A stretch of DNA of 58,231 bases from Spirochaetota bacterium (GTDB lineage Bacteria; Spirochaetota; UBA4802; UBA5550): positions 1-58,231 of the forward strand of contig JAFGJX010000131.1 of assembly GCA_016928865.1 (NCBI GenBank). Direction: 5' to 3'. The notes under the pieces were generated by a model that searched no databases, was not told the origin of the DNA, and saw only the letters and a program-made list of their open reading frames with translations. Positions 1 through 7,741 of this stretch are shown piece after piece. The position numbers and the translations under genes are program-made. The number at the start of each line of letters is the position of its first letter. Within the stretch, counting starts at the first letter, position 1.

Positions 1-403
1 GTTTCGCGGTCGGGATCACGGCCACTCCCGAAGGCTCCGCGCCGGCATGCATTCGCGCCATGGCACCGAGCTTGCGATTCGATGCGGGCACGCCCACCCG
101 CGAGCCGGTGCCTGTCAGGTACAGGAGCGCCGCGGTGACGAGCGCTGCGTTTGAGGGCGTCGCGCCGCATTCCATGGCGGCATCAACTCCCTCCCTGATA
201 ATCCCGTCAAGGGGGATATCAGGGGTGTTGGTATTATTGATCCGCGCATCTGATCCGGACAGCAGCGAATCCACGATCCTGTTTGCCGCATGCAAAACGG
301 CTACCGACAGGCTTCCATGGCTCCCCTTAACCGAATTCACGCGATCGCATGAAAGCAGGCTTACGTCCGACATCAGCACATCCACGATGCTCTGTGTATC
401 CAT
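1..403 (-). CDS. Unknown protein, 3' end cut by the window edge
   Basis: The frame is open from an ATG at 403 to position 1, so only the first 134 residues are visible. A good ribosome site (AGAGGTG) sits 6-7 bases before the ATG. The start lies 12 bases after the stop of the LarC2-like gene, so the two are probably co-transcribed. The visible protein is soluble, without signal peptide or membrane segment, and rich in Ala, Gly, Ser and Val. It ends in a conserved-looking Gly/Ala stretch (GSRVGVPASNRKLGAMAR). I do not recognise the family. The pairing with LarC2 hints at a metal- or cofactor-related role, but that is inference only. Confidence 0.6.
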   Translation of the reverse strand, partial: MDTQSIVDVLMSDVSLLSCDRVNSVKGSHGSLSVAVLHAANRIVDSLLSGSDARINNTNTPDIPLDGIIREGVDAAMECGATPSNAALVTAALLYLTGTGSRVGVPASNRKLGAMARMHAGAEPSGVAVIPTAK

Positions 404-415
404 ATTGCACCTCTA

Positions 416-925
416 TCATTCAATGATTATCCGGGGGAGCCCGCCGGTCCGTATCTTTTTAGCAATCTCTTTTTTTATGAGCGAAAGGGAGGGCGCCGCC
501 CCGCACCGCGCATGGATTGTATCGCATATGAGGGCCAGGCCTTCATATTCGGCCCTCGCATGAAGCGGGCTGTCGCAACTGCCTATGACCTTGACGGGGA
601 AATCTATGGAGATTGACTCACCCCTGTGGCAAACGGTCAGGGTTGACGTGGTGCTGGAAATCTCGCGGTGGCAATGGGAGGATTCGATCCGATGGTACCC
701 GGAAATACCGAATTCCCTCGCGAGGTTTTCCGAGAGAAGGGCATCTTCCACCCGGCTTATGTCAGCAAACACGAGATAGCCGGGCCTGCTTTTCTTTGTC
801 TGGGTCGGGACGACATGCACATTGCCCGCCCCCCAGAAATAGAGCCTGCCCATCAAATGTCCCATCTCCTCGCCGGAGAGATGGTCGATCATCAACAGCA
901 TCAGGCCGCCGGCCATCTTGTGCAT
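416..925 (-). CDS. Stand-alone LarC2-like protein (nickel-pincer cofactor, C-terminal domain)
   Basis: The protein (169 residues) resembles the C-terminal domain of LarC, the CTP-dependent enzyme that inserts nickel into the pincer cofactor of lactate racemase. Visible similarities are an acidic/Gly start (DHLSGEEMGHLM), a GA..V...P...KKSRPG block, a REFGISGYHRIES block and an EYE...I segment with a basic C-terminus. A full LarC would be about 400 residues, and the LarC1 half is not present here. The frame is open back to a TTG at 952, but the ATG at 925 has a strong ribosome site (AGGGGGTG) and is preferred. The downstream partner is unknown. Assignment is from remembered family sequence, so moderate confidence. 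Confidence 0.55.
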   Translation of the reverse strand: MHKMAGGLMLLMIDHLSGEEMGHLMGRLYFWGAGNVHVVPTQTKKSRPGYLVFADISRVEDALLSENLAREFGISGYHRIESSHCHREISSTTSTLTVCHRGESISIDFPVKVIGSCDSPLHARAEYEGLALICDTIHARCGAAPSLSLIKKEIAKKIRTGGLPRIIIE

Positions 926-1353
926 GGCATCACCCCCTGCCCATTTTATCAAACTTCTTTTTTATTAATTAGACCGCGGTGAATATTAATCGACATATGA
1001 CTTCCACCGCCATAGCGCCTGAAACAATTCTTTCCAGTATAACTACAAGTATATATAACTAAAAATTTTTTTCAACTGTCGTTGCTGGACATTTCCAGAT
1101 GGCTCAGATAATTGCCAGACAATACTCTTGCACCCGGTTATATATCTCAACCATACAATGCGGAAATTTGTGCCATTGACTTTTTACCTGCGCACGGCAT
1201 CGCATTAAAATCATTTTATCTCAGACGATCACGCCGCACAAAGGGAAGAAGTGGGATACACGAAACCCGGGCGGGGAGAGAGGTGCACAACAGGGCTGGA
1301 ACAGGCATATACACAAAAATAAAAAAAATATATTATTCAGGAGGGTTAATGCC
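926..1353. other. Intergenic region between divergent genes
   Basis: About 430 bases separate the leftward LarC2-like gene from the rightward SRPBCC gene. The region is AT-rich near 1040-1080 and 1310-1335. A TTGACT at 1176-1181 could be a -35 box but has no well-spaced -10. The last bases hold a strong ribosome site (AGGAGGG, before the ATG at 1354). I see no gene, hairpin or repeat. Confidence 0.5.
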
Positions 1354-1821
1354 ATGAAAATCGAGAAATTCGACGCAGCAGTCGAGATCGCTCCGCCGGA
1401 ACCTGGAGATACCGGCATGTTTCTGGACCGTGCATACAAGTATCTCGGGGACATTACCTCATTCCCCAGTTATATGCAGAACGTTACCAGAATTACCGAG
1501 GAAAAGAGCTCGGATGAAACATATCATCACTGGGAAATCCTCGTCGACGACGCCGAATTTCAGTGGAAACAAAAAACCGTCCACGACGCGGAAAACAGGG
1601 CCATACAATTCACCATGGTTGACGGTGATTTTGAAAAGCTCGAAGGCGCGTGGACCGTCGCCACTGATGGCTCCCGCCACAGCCTGCAGCTTCAGATGAC
1701 GTATTCGATAGGGCTTCCCGTGCTCGAGGACGTGCTCGGCCCGGTCCTCAAGGAAAAGCTTCAATCCAACGTTTATGACATGCTCAACAGCATAAAAGAA
1801 CGGCTGGAGGTCGACCAATGA
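1354..1821 (+). CDS. SRPBCC (START/polyketide-cyclase-like) protein
   Basis: This 155-residue soluble protein has the look of the helix-grip SRPBCC fold. The N-terminal helix region (MFLDRAYKYLGDITSFPSY) is followed by alternating strands with the W-rich core (HHWEILVDDAEFQWKQK, KLEGAWTVA), and it ends in a long amphipathic helix (VLKEKLQSNVYDMLNSIKERLE). Such proteins bind hydrophobic ligands or act as cyclases. It is the first gene of a four-gene cluster, has a strong ribosome site (AGGAGGG) and overlaps the next start by ATGA, so translation is coupled. A role in presenting or cyclising a lipid or polyketide-like intermediate to the downstream reductase is inference. Confidence 0.75.
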   Translation: MKIEKFDAAVEIAPPEPGDTGMFLDRAYKYLGDITSFPSYMQNVTRITEEKSSDETYHHWEILVDDAEFQWKQKTVHDAENRAIQFTMVDGDFEKLEGAWTVATDGSRHSLQLQMTYSIGLPVLEDVLGPVLKEKLQSNVYDMLNSIKERLEVDQ

Positions 1822-2939
1822 AAAAGAAGAACACCGCGGCATTGATCGTCCACACGAAAGGCCTGGAAGCGCTGCACCGCTACTTCGCCAAGTACCGGGA
1901 AAACTATATGACGAAAAAAATGAAGGATGATACGCTCAGAAAGCTCTTCTGCTGGTCTCCTCCGGCAGTCATGTCAGACTTCACCATCACGAGCCGCTCC
2001 GAAGCGGCGGGCTCGATTGACGGGTTCTGCATTGTCGCGACATTTCTGCCGGAAATGCTTCTCAACCGCCACGAGGAAGTGATCTCGAAAATCGAGGCGG
2101 CGCTGATTGAGAGCGAAAAAAGGGGCGCAGCCGTAGCTTCCCTCGCGGCATTCACCTCGATAGCGGACGGCCGCCAGGGTGAAATCGTTTCGCGCGTTGC
2201 TAAATCAATGGCCGTGACGAACGGGTCCACCTTCACCTCCGCAATGGCGATAGAGGGTATCCGCAAGATGTGCCGCATCCTCGATATCGATATCGGCGCC
2301 GCGAACATGGCGATTATAGGCGCGACCGGCAGCATCGGGCGGACCTGCTCCCGATATTTCATGGGGAAAACCGCCAGGCTCACCCTGACCGGAAGAAAAT
2401 TCGAGAAACTCGAAAAACTTTTCGGCGGCTATCCGGAGCAGTATAGCAACCTCTTCCTGACCGACGATAACAACGGCGCGGTTGCGGACGCAGACCTGGT
2501 AATCAGCGTCACCAGCAGCATTCAATCGATTTTCAAGTCGGACGCGTTTAAAAGCGGAGCCGTAATATGCGATGTCGGCTTTCCCAAGAATATCGCCCAG
2601 GCGTGCAACGACCGCGACGACATCATCGTGTACTCGGGCGGGCTTGCCCGGATTCCCGGAGACATTGAGCACCTTGACGTCATGGGGCTTCCCGCGAACA
2701 ACATTTGCTACGGATGCATGTCAGAGGGAATACTCCTCGCGCTTACTGAGCGGCTCGATCTGTGCACCGTCGGTCTCGACGACATCCCGCTTCGGAACGT
2801 GGACCTCCTCACCGACATGGGTTATGAACACGGCTTCGACGTGGCGCCGTATTTCAATGATTACAAGTATTACTGCGCCGAGGACTTCGACAGAGTAAAG
2901 AGAGCGAGGGAAGCCCTCGCATCTTCAGCTTGTGTTTGA
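1818..2939 (+). CDS. Acyl-ACP/acyl-CoA reductase-like protein (cyanobacterial AAR family)
   Basis: The 373-residue protein resembles cyanobacterial long-chain acyl-ACP reductase (AAR), which reduces acyl-ACP to fatty aldehyde with NADPH. Shared features in order: the CFLPEML-like block (ATFLPEMLLNR, near 75-85), the (G/A)FTSI block (AAFTSIADG), the (N)GSTFTSA block, the nucleotide-binding loop IGATGSIG, the GFPKN block, and the segment around YGCMSEGILLALTE. Cys300 (codon 2715-2717) lines up with the cysteine that carries the acyl thioester in the cyanobacterial enzyme. The start overlaps the SRPBCC stop (ATGA) and has GGAGGT upstream. No aldehyde-deformylating oxygenase is present, so the product is probably an aldehyde or alcohol, not an alkane. 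Shikimate dehydrogenase-type reductases are the alternative. Confidence 0.7.
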   Translation: MKKKNTAALIVHTKGLEALHRYFAKYRENYMTKKMKDDTLRKLFCWSPPAVMSDFTITSRSEAAGSIDGFCIVATFLPEMLLNRHEEVISKIEAALIESEKRGAAVASLAAFTSIADGRQGEIVSRVAKSMAVTNGSTFTSAMAIEGIRKMCRILDIDIGAANMAIIGATGSIGRTCSRYFMGKTARLTLTGRKFEKLEKLFGGYPEQYSNLFLTDDNNGAVADADLVISVTSSIQSIFKSDAFKSGAVICDVGFPKNIAQACNDRDDIIVYSGGLARIPGDIEHLDVMGLPANNICYGCMSEGILLALTERLDLCTVGLDDIPLRNVDLLTDMGYEHGFDVAPYFNDYKYYCAEDFDRVKRAREALASSACV

Positions 2940-2959
2940 GACCCTGACGAGGTGCATTC

Positions 2960-4252
2960 ATGACCACAATCAAAAGATATACTGCTGACGTACTGGTGAT
3001 CGGAAGCGGCCCGGGCGCGACCTCTTTTACGCATGAGCTCATTAAAAAGAATGCGTGCAGCATAATCGTGGCCGAGAAGGGGAAGAGGGACTCCGATCTG
3101 GGCGCCGGCGTTGATCAGCGCGGCAAGAGAATATACATGGAGAACGGCTCGTTTCCCCGTAGCGCCGAGGGAATAATCTACTACCGGCATTTCGGGCTCG
3201 GAGGAACCCTGGAGATATCATGCGGAAACGGTGTACGGCTCTCGGATCGGGACCTTGCAGCGCTCGGCATAGATATCGGGAATGAAATGGACGAGGTGGA
3301 AGCGGAAATCGGCGTCACCCCGTTCCCTGATTCCCATCTCGGCAGCAACAGCGCCCTGATGCTATCGGCCGCGAACGACCTTGGCTACCCGATGCGCCCT
3401 ATGCCCAAGTTCATCGACTTCGAAAAATGCTCCGGGTGCGCGATGTGCGAATGCATTTGCCCGCGCGGCGCCAAGTGGTCGTCCGGGAGACTGCTTGAAT
3501 CGCACGAGCGGGACGGCAGCCTTACCCTGCTGGACGGCGTCAGGATCGAAAAAATTATCATGGTAGGGGGCGTTGGCCGTCATGCGGAAGGGGTGTCGGA
3601 AGACGGACCGGTAATAATTGAGGCGCGGGCCTTTGTTCTTGCCGGGGGCGCGCTCTGCACCCCGGTCATTCTGCAGAACTCGGGATTCAGGGCAGGATCG
3701 AATTTTTTCATGGATCTGTACACCGTGGTATACGGGAAAAGCAAAAATTTCAGAATCGGCAGGGACGTTCCCATGCCCGCCTTTTATCATCACCACGACG
3801 ATTCATTCCTTGTATCACCCTATCTCGATCCCGAGCTCTGGTTCCTGCTGCACAGGCGCAATGTGGCGAAATGGCTCAATGGCAGGAATATCGACGGGCT
3901 GATGGTAAAAACAAAGGACGAGCCGAGCGGCATGATCAATCGCGACGGGAGCATCAGCAAAACCGTCACCGAAAAGGACACAATGACGATGAAGGCGGGG
4001 ATAGACATCGCACGGGATATATTGATTCGATGCGGTTCCCACGAGCAGGATATCACCGTGACCGCTCCGCGCGGCGCGCATCCGGGCGGGACTGCGGCGA
4101 TAGGGCAGGTTGTCGACGAAGACCTGCGGGTCATGAACAGCGACAACCTGTATGTAGCGGACTCTAGCCTGTTCCCCGAATCCCTGGGAAAACCGCCGAT
4201 TGTCGCGATAATGGCGCTCGGGAAACGACTGGCGCGATCAATTCCCGTATAA
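2960..4252 (+). CDS. GMC-family oxidoreductase with a ferredoxin-type 4Fe-4S motif
   Basis: The protein starts with an FAD-binding Rossmann motif (VLVIGSGPGATS, residues 8-20) and ends with the GMC C-terminal signature: the histidine in GAHPGGTAAIG followed by DNLYVADSSLFP. GMC enzymes oxidise alcohols, sterols or fatty alcohols. At residues 157-167 lies a complete CX2CX2CX3CP cluster motif (CSGCAMCECICPRGAK) with one extra Cys; fatty-alcohol oxidases carry a partly similar Cys-rich loop. At 430 residues it is shorter than most GMC oxidases (500-700). It follows the reductase gene by 20 bases with ribosome site GAGGTG. In context it may act on the aldehyde/alcohol made by the AAR-like enzyme, feeding electrons through the Fe-S cluster rather than to oxygen (inference). 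Confidence 0.8.
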   Translation: MTTIKRYTADVLVIGSGPGATSFTHELIKKNACSIIVAEKGKRDSDLGAGVDQRGKRIYMENGSFPRSAEGIIYYRHFGLGGTLEISCGNGVRLSDRDLAALGIDIGNEMDEVEAEIGVTPFPDSHLGSNSALMLSAANDLGYPMRPMPKFIDFEKCSGCAMCECICPRGAKWSSGRLLESHERDGSLTLLDGVRIEKIIMVGGVGRHAEGVSEDGPVIIEARAFVLAGGALCTPVILQNSGFRAGSNFFMDLYTVVYGKSKNFRIGRDVPMPAFYHHHDDSFLVSPYLDPELWFLLHRRNVAKWLNGRNIDGLMVKTKDEPSGMINRDGSISKTVTEKDTMTMKAGIDIARDILIRCGSHEQDITVTAPRGAHPGGTAAIGQVVDEDLRVMNSDNLYVADSSLFPESLGKPPIVAIMALGKRLARSIPV

Positions 4253-4290
4253 GTCCCGGCATAATGCCGCTTCAATAAAGGAGTTGCACC

Positions 4291-5154
4291 ATGACCTTTT
4301 CAGAAAAGACATGCAGGAAATTTTTCCTGTACGGACTGGCCGTCACAACCCGCCTTATATCGGACCTCCCGTTCGGCCTCCTGGCTGTATATCTTTTTTT
4401 TCAGAGAAAAGGGATGGACTGGATACCTGCCGGACTTGAAAATTCAGTGTATCGCCTGCTATCTGATGTGCCGATCGCACCATGGTTCATCGAGAACTTC
4501 ATTCAGAAAGATGGCTCCGGCGGGCTTTACGATGCGCTTGCAAACGCAGGAATTTTCACAGCCTTCTGTTCAGTTCACAGCTTCCTGGCGCGGGATTTCA
4601 CAAAAAAAATAATAGCAAAAGCGATAGATACAAAATATATACGCTCATTGTATTCCATCATCGCGGGTATCACACTGTTTCTCCTTATATATTCCTGGCG
4701 GCCGCTCACAGGGACGCTGTGGGCGACCAGCGGCATATTATTCTGGATTATAACCGCCATGTATTGCGGTGTCCTGTTGTTATTTCTTATAACTATGAGT
4801 CAGATTGATTATATGGATTTTCTGGGCATTCGATCTCTTCTGAGAGAAAAAGGCGATACACCGGCAATCTCATATCAATTTACCGTCAGGGGTATATTCG
4901 CGCATTGCAGGCACCCGCTGTATCTCATCACAATAGCCTCATTCTGGATTGCCCCGGTAATGACCTATGAGCGACTCGAATTTACCATCCTGGCAACCTT
5001 CTATTTTATAATAGGGGCGTTTTTCGAGGAACGAAATATGCAGCGGGACCTGGGTGCGGTATATTCTCAATATAAAAAGCATGTGCCGATGTGGATACCG
5101 CGCATCACTCCCTGGAGGCCGGACAGGCAATCGTCACTATCGGCCGACGGGTAG
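4291..5154 (+). CDS. Integral-membrane methyltransferase-like protein (ICMT/NnrU type)
   Basis: The 287-residue protein has about six hydrophobic segments and the C-terminal signature of the isoprenylcysteine carboxyl methyltransferase/phospholipid methyltransferase group: GIFAHCRHPLYLI, then a membrane hairpin, then FFEERNMQRDLGAVYSQYKK. In that family the RHPxY and E-E-R...Y..Y motifs bind S-adenosylmethionine at the membrane face. NnrU-like proteins share the layout, so methyl transfer is likely but not certain. It is the last gene of the cluster (38-base gap, ribosome site AAGGAG). Its position suggests methylation of a membrane-embedded product of the three upstream enzymes (inference). 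Confidence 0.65.
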   Translation: MTFSEKTCRKFFLYGLAVTTRLISDLPFGLLAVYLFFQRKGMDWIPAGLENSVYRLLSDVPIAPWFIENFIQKDGSGGLYDALANAGIFTAFCSVHSFLARDFTKKIIAKAIDTKYIRSLYSIIAGITLFLLIYSWRPLTGTLWATSGILFWIITAMYCGVLLLFLITMSQIDYMDFLGIRSLLREKGDTPAISYQFTVRGIFAHCRHPLYLITIASFWIAPVMTYERLEFTILATFYFIIGAFFEERNMQRDLGAVYSQYKKHVPMWIPRITPWRPDRQSSLSADG

Positions 5155-5187
5155 GCACGCGGATCTTCGGCACATAGCTCACTACAG

Positions 5188-5260
5188 CACCTCCCCCATT
5201 TATGGGGGAGGTGACCGAAGGGTGGCAAGTCCCCCCCCCCCCCCGGGGGGATTCAGGGGG
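5188..5260. repeat. GC-rich hairpin and C14-G6 tract
   Basis: A perfect 11-bp stem (CACCTCCCCCA / TGGGGGAGGTG, loop TTTA) lies at 5188-5213. It is followed by a run of 14 C (5231-5244) directly joined to 6 G (5245-5250), then GATTCAGGGGG. The stretch lies between convergent genes, has no T tail, and looks like a fragment of an interspersed repeat rather than a standard terminator. The long C run is prone to slippage or miscalling. Confidence 0.7.
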
Positions 5261-5291
5261 CTTATAGGACACCCCTATCCCGTCAGCGAGG

Positions 5292-6047
5292 TTACGAAGC
5301 CCCGCGCGCGTCACCCTCTTTACCGGCAGGCGGCCAGAGCACGGAGGTCGGGACGCCGCCCCTGAGCTGCGTATACGCGATGGCATACGCGAACATGGCG
5401 ACCGGTATGGCCGCGAGCAGGCCCGCGAGAATGGCCAGGAACCCGACGAGCACGACCAGGGCATTGAGCAGGCTCAACAGAAAGAGCTTCCAGACAAATC
5501 CCTTCGTGATGCGCGCGCTCTCCCGGAACGCGTCGATCACCTTCATCCCGTCGACAATGAGATAGTATGCCATTGAAAGGCGCAGCATGACGGGAATGAG
5601 AATAACGATGCTCACCACGCCGAGCGCAATGGTGTAGCGCGGAACGTATGTCAGGCTGCCCTGAACGGTCCAGTCGTTGACCATGCCCCTTATATCGCCG
5701 TGGATTGACGCGTCGATGCCGAAGCCGATCGCGGCGGGAATAAAAGCCAGCAGCGCGATGCAGACATAGAGCCAGTAGGCGCCGAGGAAACCCCCGAACC
5801 GGTAAAAGCCCTGGAACAGGTCCTCGATCTTTCCCTGCTGGCCCCTGACGATCTTCATGGCGAAAATCACAACTCCTCCGGTCAGGACCGGCGTGATCAC
5901 CAGATTCATCGCGATTTTTATCACCGGGACCGTGCCGCCGACCATCGTGATAATCGCGTATATCAGGACCACGGCGATGGAAACGCCGATATTTTTTCTG
6001 AAGCGGTCCCATCCTTCCCGTACGCATCCGACAATCATCAGTTCCAT
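5292..6047 (-). CDS. Polytopic inner-membrane protein (DUF975-like), function unknown
   Basis: This 251-residue protein has five to six hydrophobic helices: about residues 20-40, 45-65, 90-110, 140-165 and 195-230. Amphipathic interhelical segments include DAFRESARITKGFVWKLF, a motif common in DUF975/glycerophosphodiester-phosphodiesterase-type membrane modules (VIDAFRESARI). The Gly/Lys/Asp-rich C-terminal tail is cytoplasmic-looking. The ATG at 6047 has a good site (GGAAGG). It is a single leftward gene, convergent with the four-gene cluster and divergent from the CsgG-like gene. No catalytic motif is visible. Confidence 0.65.
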   Translation of the reverse strand: MELMIVGCVREGWDRFRKNIGVSIAVVLIYAIITMVGGTVPVIKIAMNLVITPVLTGGVVIFAMKIVRGQQGKIEDLFQGFYRFGGFLGAYWLYVCIALLAFIPAAIGFGIDASIHGDIRGMVNDWTVQGSLTYVPRYTIALGVVSIVILIPVMLRLSMAYYLIVDGMKVIDAFRESARITKGFVWKLFLLSLLNALVVLVGFLAILAGLLAAIPVAMFAYAIAYTQLRGGVPTSVLWPPAGKEGDARGAS

Positions 6048-6268
6048 AGCACCTTCCTCCAGTATAATAGTCTGTCTGCAATCATACCTTATTCAAGCAC
6101 GCCTGTAAACCAGTTTTTCGCCCGGCCGTATGACTCAAAACAGGGATATCGTGCGCGCCATATTGTGTTTGACGAAACCGTCTGACCGGCCAATAATGAG
6201 ACGGGCCTGTTTATACCTCTACTACTTCGATGCAACTCAGGGCCCATATTGTTTGCGAGGTGACGCCA

Positions 6269-7471
6269 GTGAAGATATTCAAAAGGAAGATTATGCCGAT
6301 ACTGGCCGCAATCTTCATGCTGAATGCTGCGTATGCGAAGGAAACCGTATCGATCCTCTATTTTGACAACACGGCAAAGAACCGCGAATACGAATGGCTC
6401 TGCAAGGGCATCGCGGACATGCTCATAACGGACATAGCGGGCCGGGGGGTTGTGGATGTAATCGAGCGCGAAAACCTGAAAAAGGTGCTGGACGAGCAGC
6501 AGCTTTCCCTCTCCGGCCTCATTGACGACAGGAAGGCGCTCGAAATCGGCAAGCTCCTGAGCGCGAGCAAGCTCATCTATGGCTCCTTCATAATCAAAGG
6601 GAAGGCCGTAATCATTAACGGAAAGCTGACCGAGACCGGCAGCGGAAAGATCACCGCCGCCTTCACGTCGCAGGGCGCGCTGGACAGCGTCCTTGCCGTG
6701 AAAGACGACTTCTCGCGTAAAATTCAGAAGGCGCTCGGGATTGAGATCACGGACGACCGGAAGCAGGAACAGGAGGCGCCCCTCCAGGCCATAAAGAACT
6801 ATTATCAGGGGCTTGACCTGCTTGACCGGGGCGCAGTGGAGGACGCGCGGAAAAAATTCGAGGAGGCGAGCAGGATAGATCCGTACTACCTGAAACCGTA
6901 TCGCGGCATTGAAGAGTCGTACCGATATCTGAACGATTTCATCAAGATGCGGCACCAGCGGGAGATCGCGCGCCTCTATGACAACATCGTCAAGATACAG
7001 GCCAGGCTGCGGGAGAGCCCCTGGCGCACCTTCGCAGACATCGCGATGGACCCCCGATATGTAAAGCTGCGCCGTGAGGACGAGGCCCGCTACAACCGGG
7101 AACTCTACGCCTACTTCCAGGGCGACACCCCTGCCGTGTGCACCTGGAACCTCCAGAACAACCTGTTTGAGCTCGCTGACCAGTACGAAGAGCATTTCAG
7201 CGACAGGGCGCGGGCCGACGCCCTGCACCGGGAGGTGCTCGCGGTCACGGAGAAATCGCGTAAAATCTTCGCCGGGGACCCCTTCCTGCCGGAGATACTC
7301 TACTCTGGCCTCCGCGCCAGCGTCTACTTTGAGGACTGGCCTGGCGTCAAGAAGCGTTGCGAGGAGCTGATGTCCGGGTATCCCGACTACCGGATGATGT
7401 GGGCCATCGAGGATTTTTACAAGAGGGCGCTCGAAAACCTGTCGGAAAAGATGAACCAGAAGGAACGATAG
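6269..7471 (+). CDS. CsgG-like exported protein with TPR-like C-terminal half
   Basis: The N-terminal half resembles the CsgG/FlgO/TolB-N fold. After a signal peptide (MKIFKRKIMPILAAIFMLNAAYA) comes VSILYFDNTAKNREYEWLCKG, IADMLITDI, VIERENLKKVLDEQ and SASKLIYGSF, the typical order of that family. The second half is helical with TPR-like segments (KNYYQGLDLLDRGAVEDARKKFEEASRIDPYY). The GTG at 6269 is preferred over an in-frame ATG at 6230 because it follows GAGGTG and begins the signal peptide directly. No Cys lipobox is visible and no curli genes are nearby. Its stop codon TAG (7469-7471) is formed inside a copy of the dispersed palindrome CGATAGTTATCGGT. Confidence 0.75.
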   Translation: MKIFKRKIMPILAAIFMLNAAYAKETVSILYFDNTAKNREYEWLCKGIADMLITDIAGRGVVDVIERENLKKVLDEQQLSLSGLIDDRKALEIGKLLSASKLIYGSFIIKGKAVIINGKLTETGSGKITAAFTSQGALDSVLAVKDDFSRKIQKALGIEITDDRKQEQEAPLQAIKNYYQGLDLLDRGAVEDARKKFEEASRIDPYYLKPYRGIEESYRYLNDFIKMRHQREIARLYDNIVKIQARLRESPWRTFADIAMDPRYVKLRREDEARYNRELYAYFQGDTPAVCTWNLQNNLFELADQYEEHFSDRARADALHREVLAVTEKSRKIFAGDPFLPEILYSGLRASVYFEDWPGVKKRCEELMSGYPDYRMMWAIEDFYKRALENLSEKMNQKER

Positions 7472-7537
7472 TTATCGGTTCCCTGGAAGACCCGGGGTCA
7501 GAGTAATGCATGTCATGAAAACATGGGTGTCAGAGTA
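7466..7537 (+). repeat. Dispersed GGGGTCAGAGTAA / CGATAGTTATCGGT motif pair, locus 1
   Basis: The palindrome-type motif CGATAGTTATCGGT lies at 7466-7479 and overlaps the CsgG-like stop codon. GGGGTCAGAGTAA follows at 7494-7506 and a variant, GGTGTCAGAGTAA, ends at 7537. The same motifs recur at 17346-17381, 30980-31084 and 51677-51951. The rest of the gap to 7741 is AT-rich; TTGACC at 7667-7672 may be the -35 box of the next gene, with a poor -10. Confidence 0.85.
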
Positions 7538-7741
7538 AATCATCAGGGCAATTAGCCCGGGCATAGTATAAACAATAGACTGTACACAATATACAAATCA
7601 GCATAACACCTGCTATTTACTCTTCCTTGATATCAGAAACTTTCATTTTTTTACCCAAATATTAAATTGACCTTATACATAGCATGATTTAATACTGAAA
7701 AAAAAATCTACATTTTTATATTAAAATTTATGGGGGCGGTA

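Noticed and set aside
1112..1357. 81-codon ORF upstream of the SRPBCC gene
   Set aside because: No ribosome site, no motif, and it overlaps the well-supported start at 1354.
5054..5365. 103-codon rightward ORF running over the C14-G6 tract
   Set aside because: It only arises from the end of the methyltransferase gene in another frame plus the repeat; no domain is visible.
6089..7228. 379-codon leftward ORF antisense to the CsgG-like gene
   Set aside because: No ribosome site or recognised motif; the plus frame has signal peptide and family blocks.
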